From contig NC_065410.1 in NCBI RefSeq assembly GCF_024362695.1, positions 1,298,001-1,362,000 of the forward strand: 64,000 bases of DNA. The letters are read 5' to 3'. Of this stretch, positions 52,635 to 63,560 are shown piece after piece. The position numbers and the translations under genes are program-made. Each line of letters opens with the position of its first letter. Positions within the stretch are counted from its first letter, which is position 1. The notes below the pieces were generated by a model. The model was not told where the DNA came from, made no database searches, and saw only the letters and a program-made list of their open reading frames with translations. Source of the stretch: Pectinophora gossypiella. Taxonomy: Eukaryota > Arthropoda > Insecta > Lepidoptera > Gelechiidae.

Positions 52635-53685
52635 AGATAAGTATATAGCGCACGCCCATATTATATGCTGCGTCTTCGAAGGGTTAGACTCTTCGCTAGC
52701 TATGTTGAAGCGGTATGCCTATTACTGGCCATAAAATCTGGGAACTATAATGATATCAATCAAGTATCTAAGATCCAAACATGAATTCAAACTCAAAAAG
52801 TCGAAATCAGTGGTTGCCGGTATTCGAACCCGTGATAATACGGCGTTAGTCACATTCTAGGGGCTAGAACAAAACTAACCATTTCGTCCCGTTACCAGGG
52901 ATACCCATAAGTTCGTCATTATAACTTTATCATTCTATAAATAATATAAATTCAAAAAATTCAAATTCAAGTAATTTATTTTGAGACCATAATAACGTCC
53001 ATAGAAAAAATAAATAATAATGAACACTAAATAAGTACAAAAATTGTTAAAAAATAAAAGTACAAATACATAAAAATTATAAACAAGAAATTAAAATTAT
53101 ATTATTATTATTTATTTATATTTCTCATCAAAAATTATAAAAACACTTGCAAATATTATTCAACAAAATAAGAGTTTAATTAAGTTAAAAGTTAATAATA
53201 TTTTAAACCCACAGTGGGTTAAAGGGCATTTACTTTTTTATTTCTACTATTCGTGTAATCTTCATGAGTTTAATTGCGACGTTTCGATTTTTCTGATGAG
53301 ACGTGTTATATATTGTGATTATAAAAGGAACTCTGTGTATGTATTTATTTTACAAGTTACGAGTAACGATTACGAACACTCGAAGTACATTACGGTAGAC
53401 ACGGACCGACAAATAACATTTTCCTTTTAAACTTTGTTAGGACGCTTCAGACAAAGTGATACAATCATTCAAAACTGAAACCTGAAAGTGGCTAGAGGGA
53501 ACTCCAGTAGACAGTGGAATGGTGGTTCATTTTTCACGGAGCTCCGTCGATGACATTACATTCATTTTGCCATTGTCCTGCCGTGTCCCGCTTTCCCCGC
53601 AATGTCCCGTCTTCGTGCCCGTCTCTTGGCACCACTGTGGAATATCAAACCAGGGTTGCAATGAGGATTGTAATGTGTGATAATG
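52635..53685. other. AT-rich DNA with a SINE C fragment
   Basis: 52757-52845 carries a SINE family C head fragment (GTTGCCGGTATTCGAACCCG). The rest is AT-rich with no gene. Confidence 0.45.
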
Positions 53686-53950
53686 TGTGATCTTCTTCTT
53701 ATCGTGTGGATTGTGTCAGGGTTATTATTGAGCCGCCAAAGGCCCCTGGCATGACTCATGTAACGACTACATACTTACATCAGTAAGTAGGAACCGGGAT
53801 CAACGGCTTAACGTGCCTTCCGAAGCACGGATCATCTTACTTTCGGACAATTAGATTACAAAGTGATTTTTGTGATATGTCCCCACCGGGATTCGAACCC
53901 GGGGCCTCCGGATCGTGAGCCCAATTCTCAACCACTGGACCACGGAGGCC
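53685..53950 (-). repeat. tRNA-headed SINE, reverse
   Basis: Well preserved; minus-strand head GGCCTCCGTGGTCCAGTGG with box B GGTTCGAATCCCGGTGG. The outer tail is partly deleted. Confidence 0.88.
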
Positions 53951-54159
53951 GTTGCAATGTTGATAATGAGGGGTAACGTGAAATACTACATCACGCCTAT
54001 TTTCCACCGGGATTATTCAAGCAGAGATTATTGAATTCCAAAGACCGTACTAAATCTTTTTAGTACAGCCATAGAATAAGGTATGTATAGCATAGCAGCG
54101 TTCTTATAAATAATTAATACGTTTTTCTTTCAAATCAACTTAACATGACTTAACAGATA

Positions 54160-54362
54160 AACGACAAAACATGAAACAGTAGGACTAGGGCCCTGTGTTG
54201 GGAGGTTTTCTGGCCACGTCTATCCCTCAGCGTTACAGATTCCGATGTGGTAGTAGTTTTTACAGCTAGTTACATAATAATGTAATTAATTTTTTTGACG
54301 TCCAAAAAGCGGTAATTTTGTAAGCCAATTTTGAAAAATAAATATTTTTGAATTTTTTTTTG
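54160..54362 (+). repeat. LINE 3'-end repeat (family F), sense
   Basis: GGGCCCTGTGTTGGGAGG through AATAAATATTTTTGAA, opposite in orientation to the copies at 1373 and 26390. Confidence 0.7.
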
Positions 54363-54364
54363 AA

Positions 54365-55035
54365 CTTTTTGGGTCGCTTGGGTCGTAGGTTCCCATCCCA
54401 GCACTGGCCTAAATCCAAGATGTCCGGATTTATGTTTGGATCATAAATCATTCCCCGAGAAATGCGTTTCTTAGGTATGTGACTTAACTTGTATTGGGCT
54501 GCGGGCTTAGCATCGTAAGCGCGCGACTTTTTCTCGCCTCGACATACGTCACCCGTCACTCTCACACAGTACTGCACAGAAAGAGACAGACGATCTCTGT
54601 CGCGGCGAGAAAGAGTCGCGTGCTTACGGTGCTAGGCCCGTTTCCCTTCGCGGGTTCAAAGGTCAGACAGGCAGTCACTTCTGTAAAAGCGGACCTGTCA
54701 AATCTTCGGGTTAGGTATGCGGACTTTATGAAAACGGGGTAAGCGATGACGATTTCTTTCAGATCCAATTGTAAGTCCAGCCCTGGATAATGCATTTTTA
54801 CCAGGACAGGTAACGAATCCTCACATTATACAGTTTATTTACAAGTCTCTTTGTACCCGAACTTTTGTTTTGTCTGTTCCAGTCCGTTGCCCCGCAGGTC
54901 TATCCTGTCGTTCCCTTACTGCTGAGGCTCGTGATTATTGTAGTCTTCTTCCACTAGGTTCATTCCTGTGCCATATGTACACCATTTCGTAAAATATGAA
55001 ATTATTTTTATCTTTTTCTTTTTTTTTTTATTTTT
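54365..55035. other. Unassigned DNA
   Basis: Locally GC-richer. 54515-54640 contains an inverted pair (AAGCGCGCGACTTTTTCTCG-like and CGAGAAAGAGTCGCGTGCTT), probably an eroded MITE. No gene. Confidence 0.4.
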
Positions 55036-55039
55036 TTTT

Positions 55040-55190
55040 TCTTTTTCCGGCGTGCGTGTATGAAGCGATTGATGAATATGGAGGAAACAAGAGAAGTGTG
55101 TCAGGATCGAAGCAAATGGAATTCTATAGTCTCTGCTTACCCCGGTGGGAAATAGGCGTGAGTTTATGTTTATGTATGAAATTATTTTTA
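55040..55190 (+). pseudogene. RTE-like LINE 3' end
   Basis: Reads EAIDEYGGNKRSVSGSKQME then the 3' UTR (CCCCGGTGGGAAATAGGCGT); same family as 57020-57120 and 57770-58025. Confidence 0.6.
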
Positions 55191-55204
55191 TCATAGTTAG
55201 GTAC

Positions 55205-55420
55205 GTGGATTTTAGCCGCCATATGACAAACGGCGGAGCACAGGAGTCCTAGTATGACTTTGTAATAGACTAATCTGGGCGCCATCCCACTTGCGTCAGA
55301 CAGATTACTGCGGGGCGGAAGGCAAGAGGGAAACCACTGCCCTATTTTTCCCTAAAAAGCAGCATGAAAAATGCTGCTCCGACAAGAGCGTGGCTCTTAA
55401 ATTGATGATGATGATGACAA
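55205..55420 (+). repeat. GATGATGATG-tailed repeat
   Basis: GGAGTCCTAGTATGACTTTG, TACTGCGGGGCGGAAGG and GACAAGAGCGTGGCTCTTAA, ending in a GATGATGATG tail. Copies or fragments are at 61300-61465, 49075-49120 and 26745-26790 (reverse). Confidence 0.65.
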
Positions 55421-55448
55421 AAGGAACACTTTTAATAATCATCTCCCT

Positions 55449-55715
55449 AGCATTATCCCGTTTTCCACAGGGTCAGCTTACCTAACCTGAAGATTTGACA
55501 GGTCCGGTTTTTTTACAGAAGCGACTGCGCGTCTGACCTTCTAACCCGCGAAGGGAAAACCAGCCCAATATAGGTTAGGTCACATATCTCCGAAAATGAT
55601 TTTCTCGGAAAGTGGGTTTCCTCACGATGTTTTCCTTTACCGCTGAGCACGTGATAATAATTTACGATCCAAACATGAATTCGAAAACAAATTCGAGAAT
55701 CATTGGTTTAGGCAT
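55449..55715 (-). repeat. SINE family C, reverse
   Basis: Shares ATTATCCCGTTTTCCACAGG, GACAGGTCCGGTTTTT and GTGGGTTTCCTCACGATG with the other copies; the head is truncated. Confidence 0.75.
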
Positions 55716-55739
55716 GTGCTCCAGCACCTTCAGCACCTC

Positions 55740-56110
55740 CAGCACCTTTCTTTTTTGACGGATAAGAAAATGACAGATATAACTTAAAATACAATTAGAC
55801 GACGTCTGCAGAAATTAGCACTATTGTTAGCCAACCTTTTCTGGACAACGAAAGCGTTATTCCCTCCGTGTATAGTGGTGGTCAAGATATATTGTGCAAG
55901 TGACGGGACGTAAGCTGGACACTTGAATTTCCCGTCACGACGCTGAGACGTGTCGCGGTCAAATCCCAACACTAGTCATCGCAGCACTTTTACGTGCCTT
56001 CGGGTAAAAATGTTTACAACATTCATTTCGACCTCGTGTGGTATGAAGTAAGAAACGGTTTTCCCTAGGGATGTATCGGGTGCTGTAATATGTAAGAAAG
56101 GCCAGGGGGG
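55740..56110. other. MITE fragment and unassigned DNA
   Basis: 55750-55825 is the right arm of the CCTGCAGACACC-type MITE (GATAAGAAAATGACAGATAT). No gene in the remainder. Confidence 0.45.
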
Positions 56111-56139
56111 TTAAAATTACCTTTTTTTTACCGTGACTT

Positions 56140-56455
56140 ATTGTAGATTTGCCGCAGATGGCATTAACTACTTGGCCGGACAAATGGGGAGCGCTGAAGG
56201 CTCTCACCCGGTACAACGTTTAAGACAACAGGCCTGAGGGTGCCCAGTTGGGCGCGAACCTCGGCTCAGGGCGTCGTCTGAGAGGAAAAATATTTGCAAG
56301 AATTAATCGACCCTTGTGGGTCGATAGCGATAAGCGCTGAATGAGGGAAATCGTCGACCACGCCGGCGAGGTCGGTATTGGGGTCCTGATGTGTTTGGTG
56401 TCGCGAGCTGATTGGGTCTCTTTGGCTAGGGTAATCGGTTCGTCGGGATCGTATT
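56140..56455 (-). pseudogene. LINE 3' fragment, reverse
   Basis: Reverse complement of the 51690-51975 region: GGTGCCCAGTTGGGCGCG and GGGCGTCGTCTGAGAGGAAA words and the CGACCACGCCGGCGAGGTCG block. Coding sense is lost. Confidence 0.75.
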
Positions 56456-56472
56456 TTACCTACGTTCTTCGA

Positions 56473-56607
56473 TTAAAATGACCACATCTAAGAAAGCAAT
56501 ATTGAAATTTGACATTTGCGCATATAAAAAAGTAGAGCGCAATGCAAATAAACGTCAAATAGCAATATTGCTTTCTTGGAAGAATTGCTTCGATGTGGTA
56601 ATTTTAA
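56473..56607. mobile_element. GCAATATTGC-type MITE
   Basis: TTAAAATGACCACATC faces GATGTGGTAATTTTAA; the left arm has lost the AGCAATTCAT segment. It keeps the CGCATATAAAAAAGTAG centre. Confidence 0.8.
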
Positions 56608-57019
56608 ACCTCCTGGTCAAGGTCACAGGTAGGGTAGTTTCCAACTAGACAAATCAGTTACTTTTTACTAAACGTCAAAACACGAAATTACAAGAGTGTA
56701 AAGAGTGATAAAATGTCGGACTTATTATTACGTTTTCTTGATTAAAATTTATAAATAAGTTAAATAGAAAAAGAAAATGTTTTTCGTTAGTTTTAGATCT
56801 GTCGTTATTTAGTAGGTAATCAGAATTTCATAATTTACCTTGAACCTAGTAGGCGCACGACCCAGGTGGGTAGTTTCCTAGTTCAAAAATTAATTATAAA
56901 ATTCAATAAAGACAGATCTAAAGGTGACACTTTTCTCTATTTAACTTATTTATGAATTTTAATACAGAAAAATTTAAAAATATGTGCTACATTTTGTCAC
57001 GTTTTCTATGACGTCGTTT

Positions 57020-57120
57020 AATACGATCTACTCTGAACCGGCGTTCGTGTGTCAGGATCGAAGCAAATGGAATTCCATAGCCTCTGTTTACCCCGGTGGG
57101 AAATAGCCGTGAGTTTATGT
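57020..57120 (+). repeat. RTE-like 3' UTR fragment
   Basis: GTGTCAGGATCGAAGCAAAT followed by CCGGTGGGAAATAGCCGTG and an ATGT-repeat tail. Confidence 0.6.
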
Positions 57121-57179
57121 ATGTATGTATCAATACAAAAAAAGACAATACAAAGAACTTATTAGTCAGAGCAATACGT

Positions 57180-57668
57180 AAGATACATCATCGGTAGGCG
57201 AAGTTCTGTATGCCAACGATGTCTGCCTAATGGCTGATAGCATGAACCTGCTTCTACCTACCCCGTTACGAACGTTATGTGTGCATGTCCGCGATAAATG
57301 TGTGTGTTGCGCTTGAGATTCCCGTCACGCGCGGTGTGTGGCGGCCGGCCAAGTCGCGACACTTGTCACTGTCGACGTTGCCGCGTCCCGCCATTGCCGG
57401 AAACTTTCGCCAAATTATGGATTACTTTTACCACTGAAATACGGCCTTTGGTTTTGGTTTCATATAAGACCATTAACCCGGCCCCAGCGGGGACAGAATC
57501 ATCTTCTCGGTCGCGGGGATGAGCGCCTCTTGTTTCAGTAGGCCGGGGTGAGATGGTGGCTGAGGTCGGATAGGGACCCACATCTACGGGGTATAACGTC
57601 GACCTGGGATAGACATTTAGGAGTCGCCGTCGCCGGACACGGCTTGGATGAATGATGATGATGATGAT
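57180..57668 (+). pseudogene. LINE-like 3' region with (ATG)n tail
   Basis: No long frame survives. 57470-57660 (GGGATGAGCGCCTCTTGTTT, GGGTATAACGTCGACCTGG) resembles a retroelement 3' UTR and ends in GATGATGATGATG. Identification is by layout rather than by a protein match. Confidence 0.4.
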
Positions 57669-57769
57669 AACGTAGAATCCTAGTGGGGATACGGGTGAAG
57701 ACTTCTATGAGCTACGAGTTAAATACTTGTTATTTTCTTGATGTGGTGTAAAAGACAAAATAATGACTA

Positions 57770-58025
57770 AAATGGAGAAGGGAATAAATATTAAGTTGGT
57801 TTGGACACGTAGAGCGGATGAAGGATAATAGGATTACGAAAGCAGTATATAAAGCGAAGTTTGGTGCTAGGGCTGGCAGAGAAAGACCTAGAAGGACGTA
57901 CATTGACCAAATTGGAGATGTCCCTAGAAAAGGTTCAGTACGAGCTACTTTGAACCGGCGTGCGGTTATGAAACGATTAATGAATGTGGAGGAAGCAAGA
58001 GAAGAGTGTCAGGATCGAAGCAAAT
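57770..58025 (+). pseudogene. RTE-like LINE C-terminal fragment
   Basis: Reads KDNRITKAVYKAKFGARAGR, ERPRRTYIDQIGDVPRKGS and MKRLMNVEEAREECQDRSKW in one frame (ORF 57818-58075): the C-terminal region and start of 3' UTR of the same LINE as 32975-33450. SINE family D sequence is fused directly after W at ~58028, so the ORF's last residues are not LINE. Confidence 0.65.
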
Positions 58026-58315
58026 GGAGTACCCACACCTCACCGAGCTTTCTGTTAGACCTACGTGATAGATAGTGAGCAGTATTGCCGTCTATAATGG
58101 TCGTGCCAACTGTATTAGTGAAACGTAATTATGAATGAAAGAAGAATTCGGCGTGTAATGTCACTGGATAGTATTTGAATTTTCCAAAATTCTGACAATG
58201 CGTACAATGCGAAGAATTTTTTATCGCTGGCTAACTGTTGACCCGCCGCATTACATAATAGCCTGTAATATATAATCCGGCTGGATCACATCCACACGCC
58301 CAACTCGTCATCATC

Positions 58316-58500
58316 TCCTTAGCATTATCCCGTTGTCAGAGTGTCCGCTTACATAACCATATCAAGCCTGGCTGATTTTCCAACCGCTGAAGGAAAAGTC
58401 CACTCAATACAGGTTAGGTTACATACCTCCGAGACGCATTCTCAGGAATTTGGGTTTTCTCACGATGTTTTCTTTCACAGCGCCTACCTACTTTTATCAA
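58316..58500 (-). repeat. SINE family C, truncated
   Basis: AGCATTATCCCGTTGTCAG through GGTTTTCTCACGATGTTTTC; the tRNA-like head is absent. Confidence 0.65.
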
Positions 58501-58511
58501 TTTCCACCCCA

Positions 58512-58682
58512 TTCGAATTCAAAAATGTCTTTATTCAATACGTAACATAGTTACACGTTCAACCGTATTTTCTTACATAACGAATGTCTCATCCGCCTAA
58601 AACTAGTGCAGCTCCTCACAACCTGTATAGCTGGGGAAAAGAAGCTGCAAGAAGAACCTCGGCACAGGGCCCTAGACGTTCT
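58512..58682 (-). repeat. LINE 3'-end repeat (family E)
   Basis: Close match to 36699-36866. Further tail-only pieces are at 58978-59040, 59046-59080 and 59452-59503. Confidence 0.65.
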
Positions 58683-58689
58683 GAAAATA

Positions 58690-60230
58690 AACTGTAATTC
58701 CCAATGCGAAGACTAGTTCTAAAGCAAATATCACATTAGACACACAAGTATTTTCCCTCGACGTCTCGCGAAGCAACTGAAGTTCTCTCTAATTAAAATT
58801 AAACTTATGTTAGGTTTATGAATTATGCCGTTCTCGTATTTTATCTCAACGCCTCTCGAGTTAACTGGGAATGTTTCAATGTACGAAATTTAAAATTAGG
58901 GTCTAGTTTGGTTTGTAGATTTGATTTAGCTAGTTTTGCTCCGTGCATAGCTGGGACGAGAGGGTATGAGGCATAAATACAAATACAAAAGTATCTTTAT
59001 TCAGTAGGTAACACAGTTACACTTTAAATCAGTCACTTACATAATTCAAATTCAAAAATATCTTTATTCAGTAGGTAGGGTAAAAACTTGCATATTATTA
59101 TGTTGGTGAGTGTGTGACGAACCAAAAAAATAACAAATACTTTATTTCACACATAGAAAATCCAAAATACTTAATAAAAATATAATTACTATAAAAAAAA
59201 AAACAAAAATCCAACTGCATCTAAAAAAAAGGAAAACCCCACACAAATATTGTTTATTTGTACTTAATCGATAGTTAAATAAATAAAAACTTATTCTAAA
59301 TACTGGCTTCGATTCCTGCAGACCCCTAATAATTTAATAAAATTAAGTTATACTCGTTATTTTCTAATCTGCCGAAAAAGAAAGGGCCGGAAGATTGACT
59401 AGATAGGTAGAAAGTTCGTTATGTAAAAAATTACGATTCGAAAGAAAACGAAAGTGTAACAATGTTACCTACTGAATAAATATATTTTTGAATTTGAATT
59501 TGGAATAAAAAAATTGAAAAATTCAATTACTATCCAATGACATTACATGCCGAATTCTTTTATTGCATAAACACACAAGAAAAGTATCAATTACATACAG
59601 GACATAAGAAGTACAATGAGCGGCCTTATTGCTAAACAGCAATTTCTTCCAGGCAACAATGGTGAAGGCACTAAGTTAAACAAGTAAAAGAAAATCGTAT
59701 CTATTTAATGTAGTTGTTATCTTACCTTTAACACACAATGAAATACAAACTATTTAATGACAGTTTCACCCAGGCTCATTACATTCTCAAGAAAATTAAG
59801 TCATAATATTCACCACATCAAAGAGTAAAGAATAATACTACGTATAGAACGGACACTATCCGCCCCGCATCAATTCGTATTGGCGCCGAGCTAGGTTTAC
59901 CTCACCCCCGCTGGGGTCTCATTTTCTGTCTAAATGGTCGTAAGCTGGTCAGGAGAAAGAGAGCCACATTAGGCATATGACCGGACGAACGAACGAGAAC
60001 GGAAACGAACGATGAATGAGATTTTTGTATGAAGTGTCCGGGCTGTGACCACAGTTAATACCACAAAGTAACCGATGCGACTACATTGTCTCTTTAGGTA
60101 CTTTTACCAACAGTTCGTACGAAGTAAGTGTTCCGTTAATGTATTATATTTGGGAGATAAACGTACAACATAGTTGATGTTATAATGTCGTAGAGTACGA
60201 AGGATGTACGATAAAGGTTATGGATACACA
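58690..60230. other. Repeat-poor AT-rich DNA
   Basis: Besides LINE tails and a MITE arm (59310-59400) there is no recognised gene. 60024-60048 carries the TTTGTATGAAG-GTCCGGG word shared with 18862 and 30207. Confidence 0.4.
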
Positions 60231-60309
60231 CCGGTGGATATGTTGGCAAATCCTTCCAACTGGGCACCCACAGGCTTGTCTTAAATTTTGTACCGAGTGA
60301 GACAATAAC

Positions 60310-60607
60310 TGAAGAGCTCGGTGGCGCAGCGGTTAACGCGCTCGGTCTGCGATTGTTGAAGTTAAGCAACTTTCGAAAAGGCCGGTCATAGGATGGGTGA
60401 CCACAAAAAAAGTTTTCATCTCGAGCTCCTCCGTGCTTCGGAAGGCACATTAAGCAGTTGGTCCCGGCTGCATTAGCAGTCGTTAGTAACTATCAATCTG
60501 CACTGGGCCCGCGTGATAGTTTAAGGCCCGATCTCCCTATCCATCCATAGGGAAGGCCCGTGCCCCAGCAGTGGGGACGTTAATGGGCTGATGATGATGT
60601 TGATGAC
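60310..60607 (+). repeat. 5S/tRNA chimeric SINE with 11-bp TSD
   Basis: Full-length. GAGACAATAAC at 60299-60309 and 60608-60618 is an exact duplication. It inserted into a LINE 3' fragment (60235-60310, TGGGCACCCACAGGCTTGTC). Confidence 0.93.
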
Positions 60608-60639
60608 GAGACAATAACAATACTTACCATCGTCTTCCC

Positions 60640-60960
60640 AGCGCTATCCCGTTTATTCAGGGCCCGCTTACCTAAGATCAAGATTTGACAGGTCCGGTTT
60701 TTACAGAAGCAACTGCCTGACTGACCTTCCAACGCGCCAAGGGAAAACCGCGAAAAGGGGTTAGGTTAGGTCAAATACTTCCAAAACGCATTTCTCGGAA
60801 ATGTGGGTTTCCTCACGATGTTTTCTTTCACCGCAGTGCACGTCATAATATGATCCAAACATGAATTTGAAAAAAAAAAACAAATTCGGAAATTATTGGC
60901 GACCTCACAGTGAGTTTCAAGCGTTCTTCCGACTGGTTTACCACAGCGTCACAGCACAAT
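60640..60960 (-). repeat. SINE family C, near full length, reverse
   Basis: Body GACAGGTCCGGTTTTTACAG plus the head remnant at 60900-60950 (GACCTCACAGTGAG, ACTGGTTTACCACAGCG). Confidence 0.75.
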
Positions 60961-61295
60961 AGGGTTCCAATTATTTATTTATCAAATCACCTTTTATTTT
61001 TTTCAATCTGCCCGTTCTTCATATCAGTGTGTGTCGTGACTTTACGAATACAAAATTTGAACCGCCAGCGCCATAAAACTCGTATCAACCGCCGCAGACA
61101 AAGCCACGGGATAAGCATATGCCGACAAATAGTACGTAAACTTTACGACGAACAGACAAGACGAGCGCTTTACTATAGTGATATTGTATACCTACAACTT
61201 TACTAGGTAATACTGGTACTACATTGATGTTGATACTGGTTATCTGAAAATGTATTTTTTCTTTTTGGCATGGTGTGGTTAGCAGTAACTGTCAG
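60961..61295. other. Unassigned DNA
   Basis: The 98-aa ORF crossing from 60910 starts within the SINE head and shows no domain; treated as chance. Confidence 0.4.
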
Positions 61296-61299
61296 TACT

Positions 61300-61465
61300 A
61301 TTCAGAGGTGGAGGACAGGAGTCCTATTACGGCTTTGAATTAGACTAGTCAGACAGTACTGCGGGGCGGAAGGGAAGAGGGAAACCACTGCCTTATTTTT
61401 CCCTAAAAAGTAGCATGGAGAATGCTACACCGACAAGAGCGTGGCTGTTAAATTAGTGATGATTA
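61300..61465 (+). repeat. GATGATG-tailed repeat, second copy
   Basis: Parallels 55245-55420 with a short deletion; ends TTAAATTAGTGATGATTATG. Confidence 0.65.
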
Positions 61466-61754
61466 TGTGGTTAGCATAGATTAAGTATTTACTGTGTAGC
61501 GTAATTACCTAACATAAGTACCTCATAGTGAAACCAACGTAAGCGCGTTTTTGGAAAATCTCTTTCGGGGGTAATTTTTGTTAATAAAAATCGCAATAGA
61601 CAAGATAAGCTCCATCCAGGTAAAAATATTTGGTCAGGAAATTTTTTAAAAGATATTCGGGTTTTGTTGAAAAGTCACATTTTAATGTCAGCACAGAGTG
61701 GAGCCCAATCCACCACGATATTCCAGTGCGGGTTGGCGGAGGCGTTTGGGCTAG

Positions 61755-61915
61755 CAGCCTGGGATCTGCTTAACGTGCTCTCTGAAGCACGGATTATCTT
61801 ACTGACCACCCAGGAACTACAAAGTGATTTTTGTGACGTATCCCCACCGGAATTCGAACGCGGAACCTTCGATCGTGAGCCTAACGCTCAAACACTGGAC
61901 GACACAGAAAGTTAA
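61755..61915 (-). repeat. Degenerate tRNA-headed SINE, reverse
   Basis: TATCCCCACCGGAATTCGAA and CTTAACGTGCTCTCTGAAGC keep the family pattern. The two ORFs across it are SINE read-through. Confidence 0.7.
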
Positions 61916-62406
61916 ACTTAACTTACAACTTGTTTATGTAAGTAGGTACTCCCATAATTCCTTCAGGAAGTCTTGCCAACTCATAATGGCCAGTGAGCCT
62001 ACAGATATTGACAGTTTCTTGGCAAGCTGAATTTAATTACCGGCCACTTTTTACTCACTACGGCCAGTGAGTGAGCGGCCAAATAGTGAATATACGGGAA
62101 CTCGTTGTGTATAAAACTGTACATCAAATTGTTGCGAACAATTTCCTTCATTTATGTCGTATTTTTAATTAGAATATTTGCCGGAATGGGTGTAATGAAA
62201 AAATATTAAATGCGTTTATCATTAATTTAGAACCATGTCGCATCGACAATGTCAAATAAGTTAATGCGACAGGGTTTTAAAGAATGTGCGTGCGGGAATA
62301 CACAAGCTGGTAAAACGGCGTAACATTGGTAGTTTGCATGTACGTGGGTGGCACATTGTGGGTACATTTAAACATTAAGTCCGAGAATCAAACATAGAGC
62401 AAACTA
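61916..62406. other. Unassigned AT-rich DNA
   Basis: 62225-62300 has words (ACCATGTCGCATCGACAATG, GCGACAGGGTTTTAAAG) of the ~145-bp GTACAGTCA MITE, much decayed. GGCCAGTGAG/CTCACTACGGCC lies nearby. No gene. Confidence 0.4.
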
Positions 62407-63050
62407 GGGATTCCCTTAAAATGCATAAATGGTTTTGTCATAATTTTAATTATCATAATCCTTTTCGCATAACGTTTTTAAGCATAATAGTACTTTCCCA
62501 TAATAACATCTAAGAATACTGGTTTTTTGGTATAACTTATTTTTGGACTAATATTTGTAGGTATAAATTTGATTCGCATATAAATAGGTATCCATAATTC
62601 TTTTTTAGAATAATAGTGTTTTGTCATAATTTTTACAAGGCATAACAGTAGGTTAGGGTGCGGCAGGGGTGGCCCAAGGGCTACGCCGCCAGCATGTTTA
62701 TCTTACACACGAAAAGTATGCTGAATGATGACCAACAGCATGAAATAGAGTCAAAAAATATAAAAAGTCACAATCATGAACCAAATGAAGCCAAGGAAAA
62801 AGTAAGTTTCGGAAATGTTCAAAGTTGTGCCAAAACTTTTCTTATTCGGAGTAAAGTTTTTATGCTTATAATAATTATGCTTATATATCATTATTGTCAT
62901 TAATTATTATGCTTATAGTAGTTATGAGTTTCAAAATTATGCTTAAAAAGTTATGACAAATTAATACTATGCGTAACTAATAATAGGACAAGTAACATTA
63001 TGCCATGGTAAAGTATTACATAAAAAATTATGCGTAAAAATAGAGAACCC
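62407..63050. repeat. CATAA/TTATG array repeat, copy 2
   Basis: Left arm: CATAA or TATAA at about 62424, 62439, 62454, 62468, 62482, 62499, 62530, 62561, 62577, 62591, 62624 and 62640. Core GGGGTGGCCCAAGGGC at ~62667. Right arm: TTATG/CTATG at about 62859, 62875, 62907, 62921, 62938, 62951, 62968, 62998 and 63028. Ends GGATTCCCTTAAAATGC and ATTTTTA...AGAACCC are roughly inverted. A ~160-bp non-motif stretch after the core is absent from copy 1. Confidence 0.7.
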
Positions 63051-63288
63051 ATGGGCACCGCCTACACTAACGATATGGCCAAACGTAGATTGAAATATCA
63101 TTAAACGTTGATGTTTCAACGATAATCAACTTTAGTTGGCTATGTCATGAAATGGTCGAACACATCATGAAATGATCAATTCTACGATCTGGCCACGACA
63201 TATACGTTAACTGAGTAGTAGTTTGCTGGTTCTCTTTTTTTAAGCATAAATTTTTATGTTAAGTTAGTAAGTGTAGGCGGTGCCCATG
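63051..63288. repeat. Inverted-repeat unit bounded by 19-bp arms
   Basis: 63051-63069 and 63270-63288 (CATGGGCACCGCCTACACT and its complement) are exact. Just inside the right arm, GGTTCTCTTTTTTTAAGCAT repeats the end of the CATAA/TTATG element, so this looks like a foldback between two ends of that family. Confidence 0.75.
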
Positions 63289-63560
63289 CTATGTGGTGTA
63301 ATAAAAATGCGAATAGTCGATTAATTTCAAAATTATGTACTTATTCGATATGGAAAATTTTACAATTACATTGATTGATCGATTATAATATCAATCAAGT
63401 TTTAAATATGATTGCCAAAGTTTGGTTATATCATTGATCTGGCCAAACTACATCATGATGTGGCCAACCAGTGATATTCTATTTCATGAAATGATCGAGC
63501 ATATCATAAAGTGATCAATTATAAGATCTGGCCATGACATATACACATGAAAGTAGCTGG
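63110..63560 (+). repeat. Diverged direct repeats with TGATCTGGCCA motifs
   Basis: 63141-63215 and 63483-63545 are diverged direct repeats (TCATGAAATGATCGAGCATA and GATCTGGCCATGACATATAC types). GATCTGGCCA also occurs alone near 63439, and CATCATGATGTGGCCAA at ~63450. Confidence 0.65.

Noticed and set aside
62658..62903. 81-aa ORF
   Set aside because: It begins in the GC core of the CATAA/TTATG repeat and runs into motif arrays; absent from the other copy.
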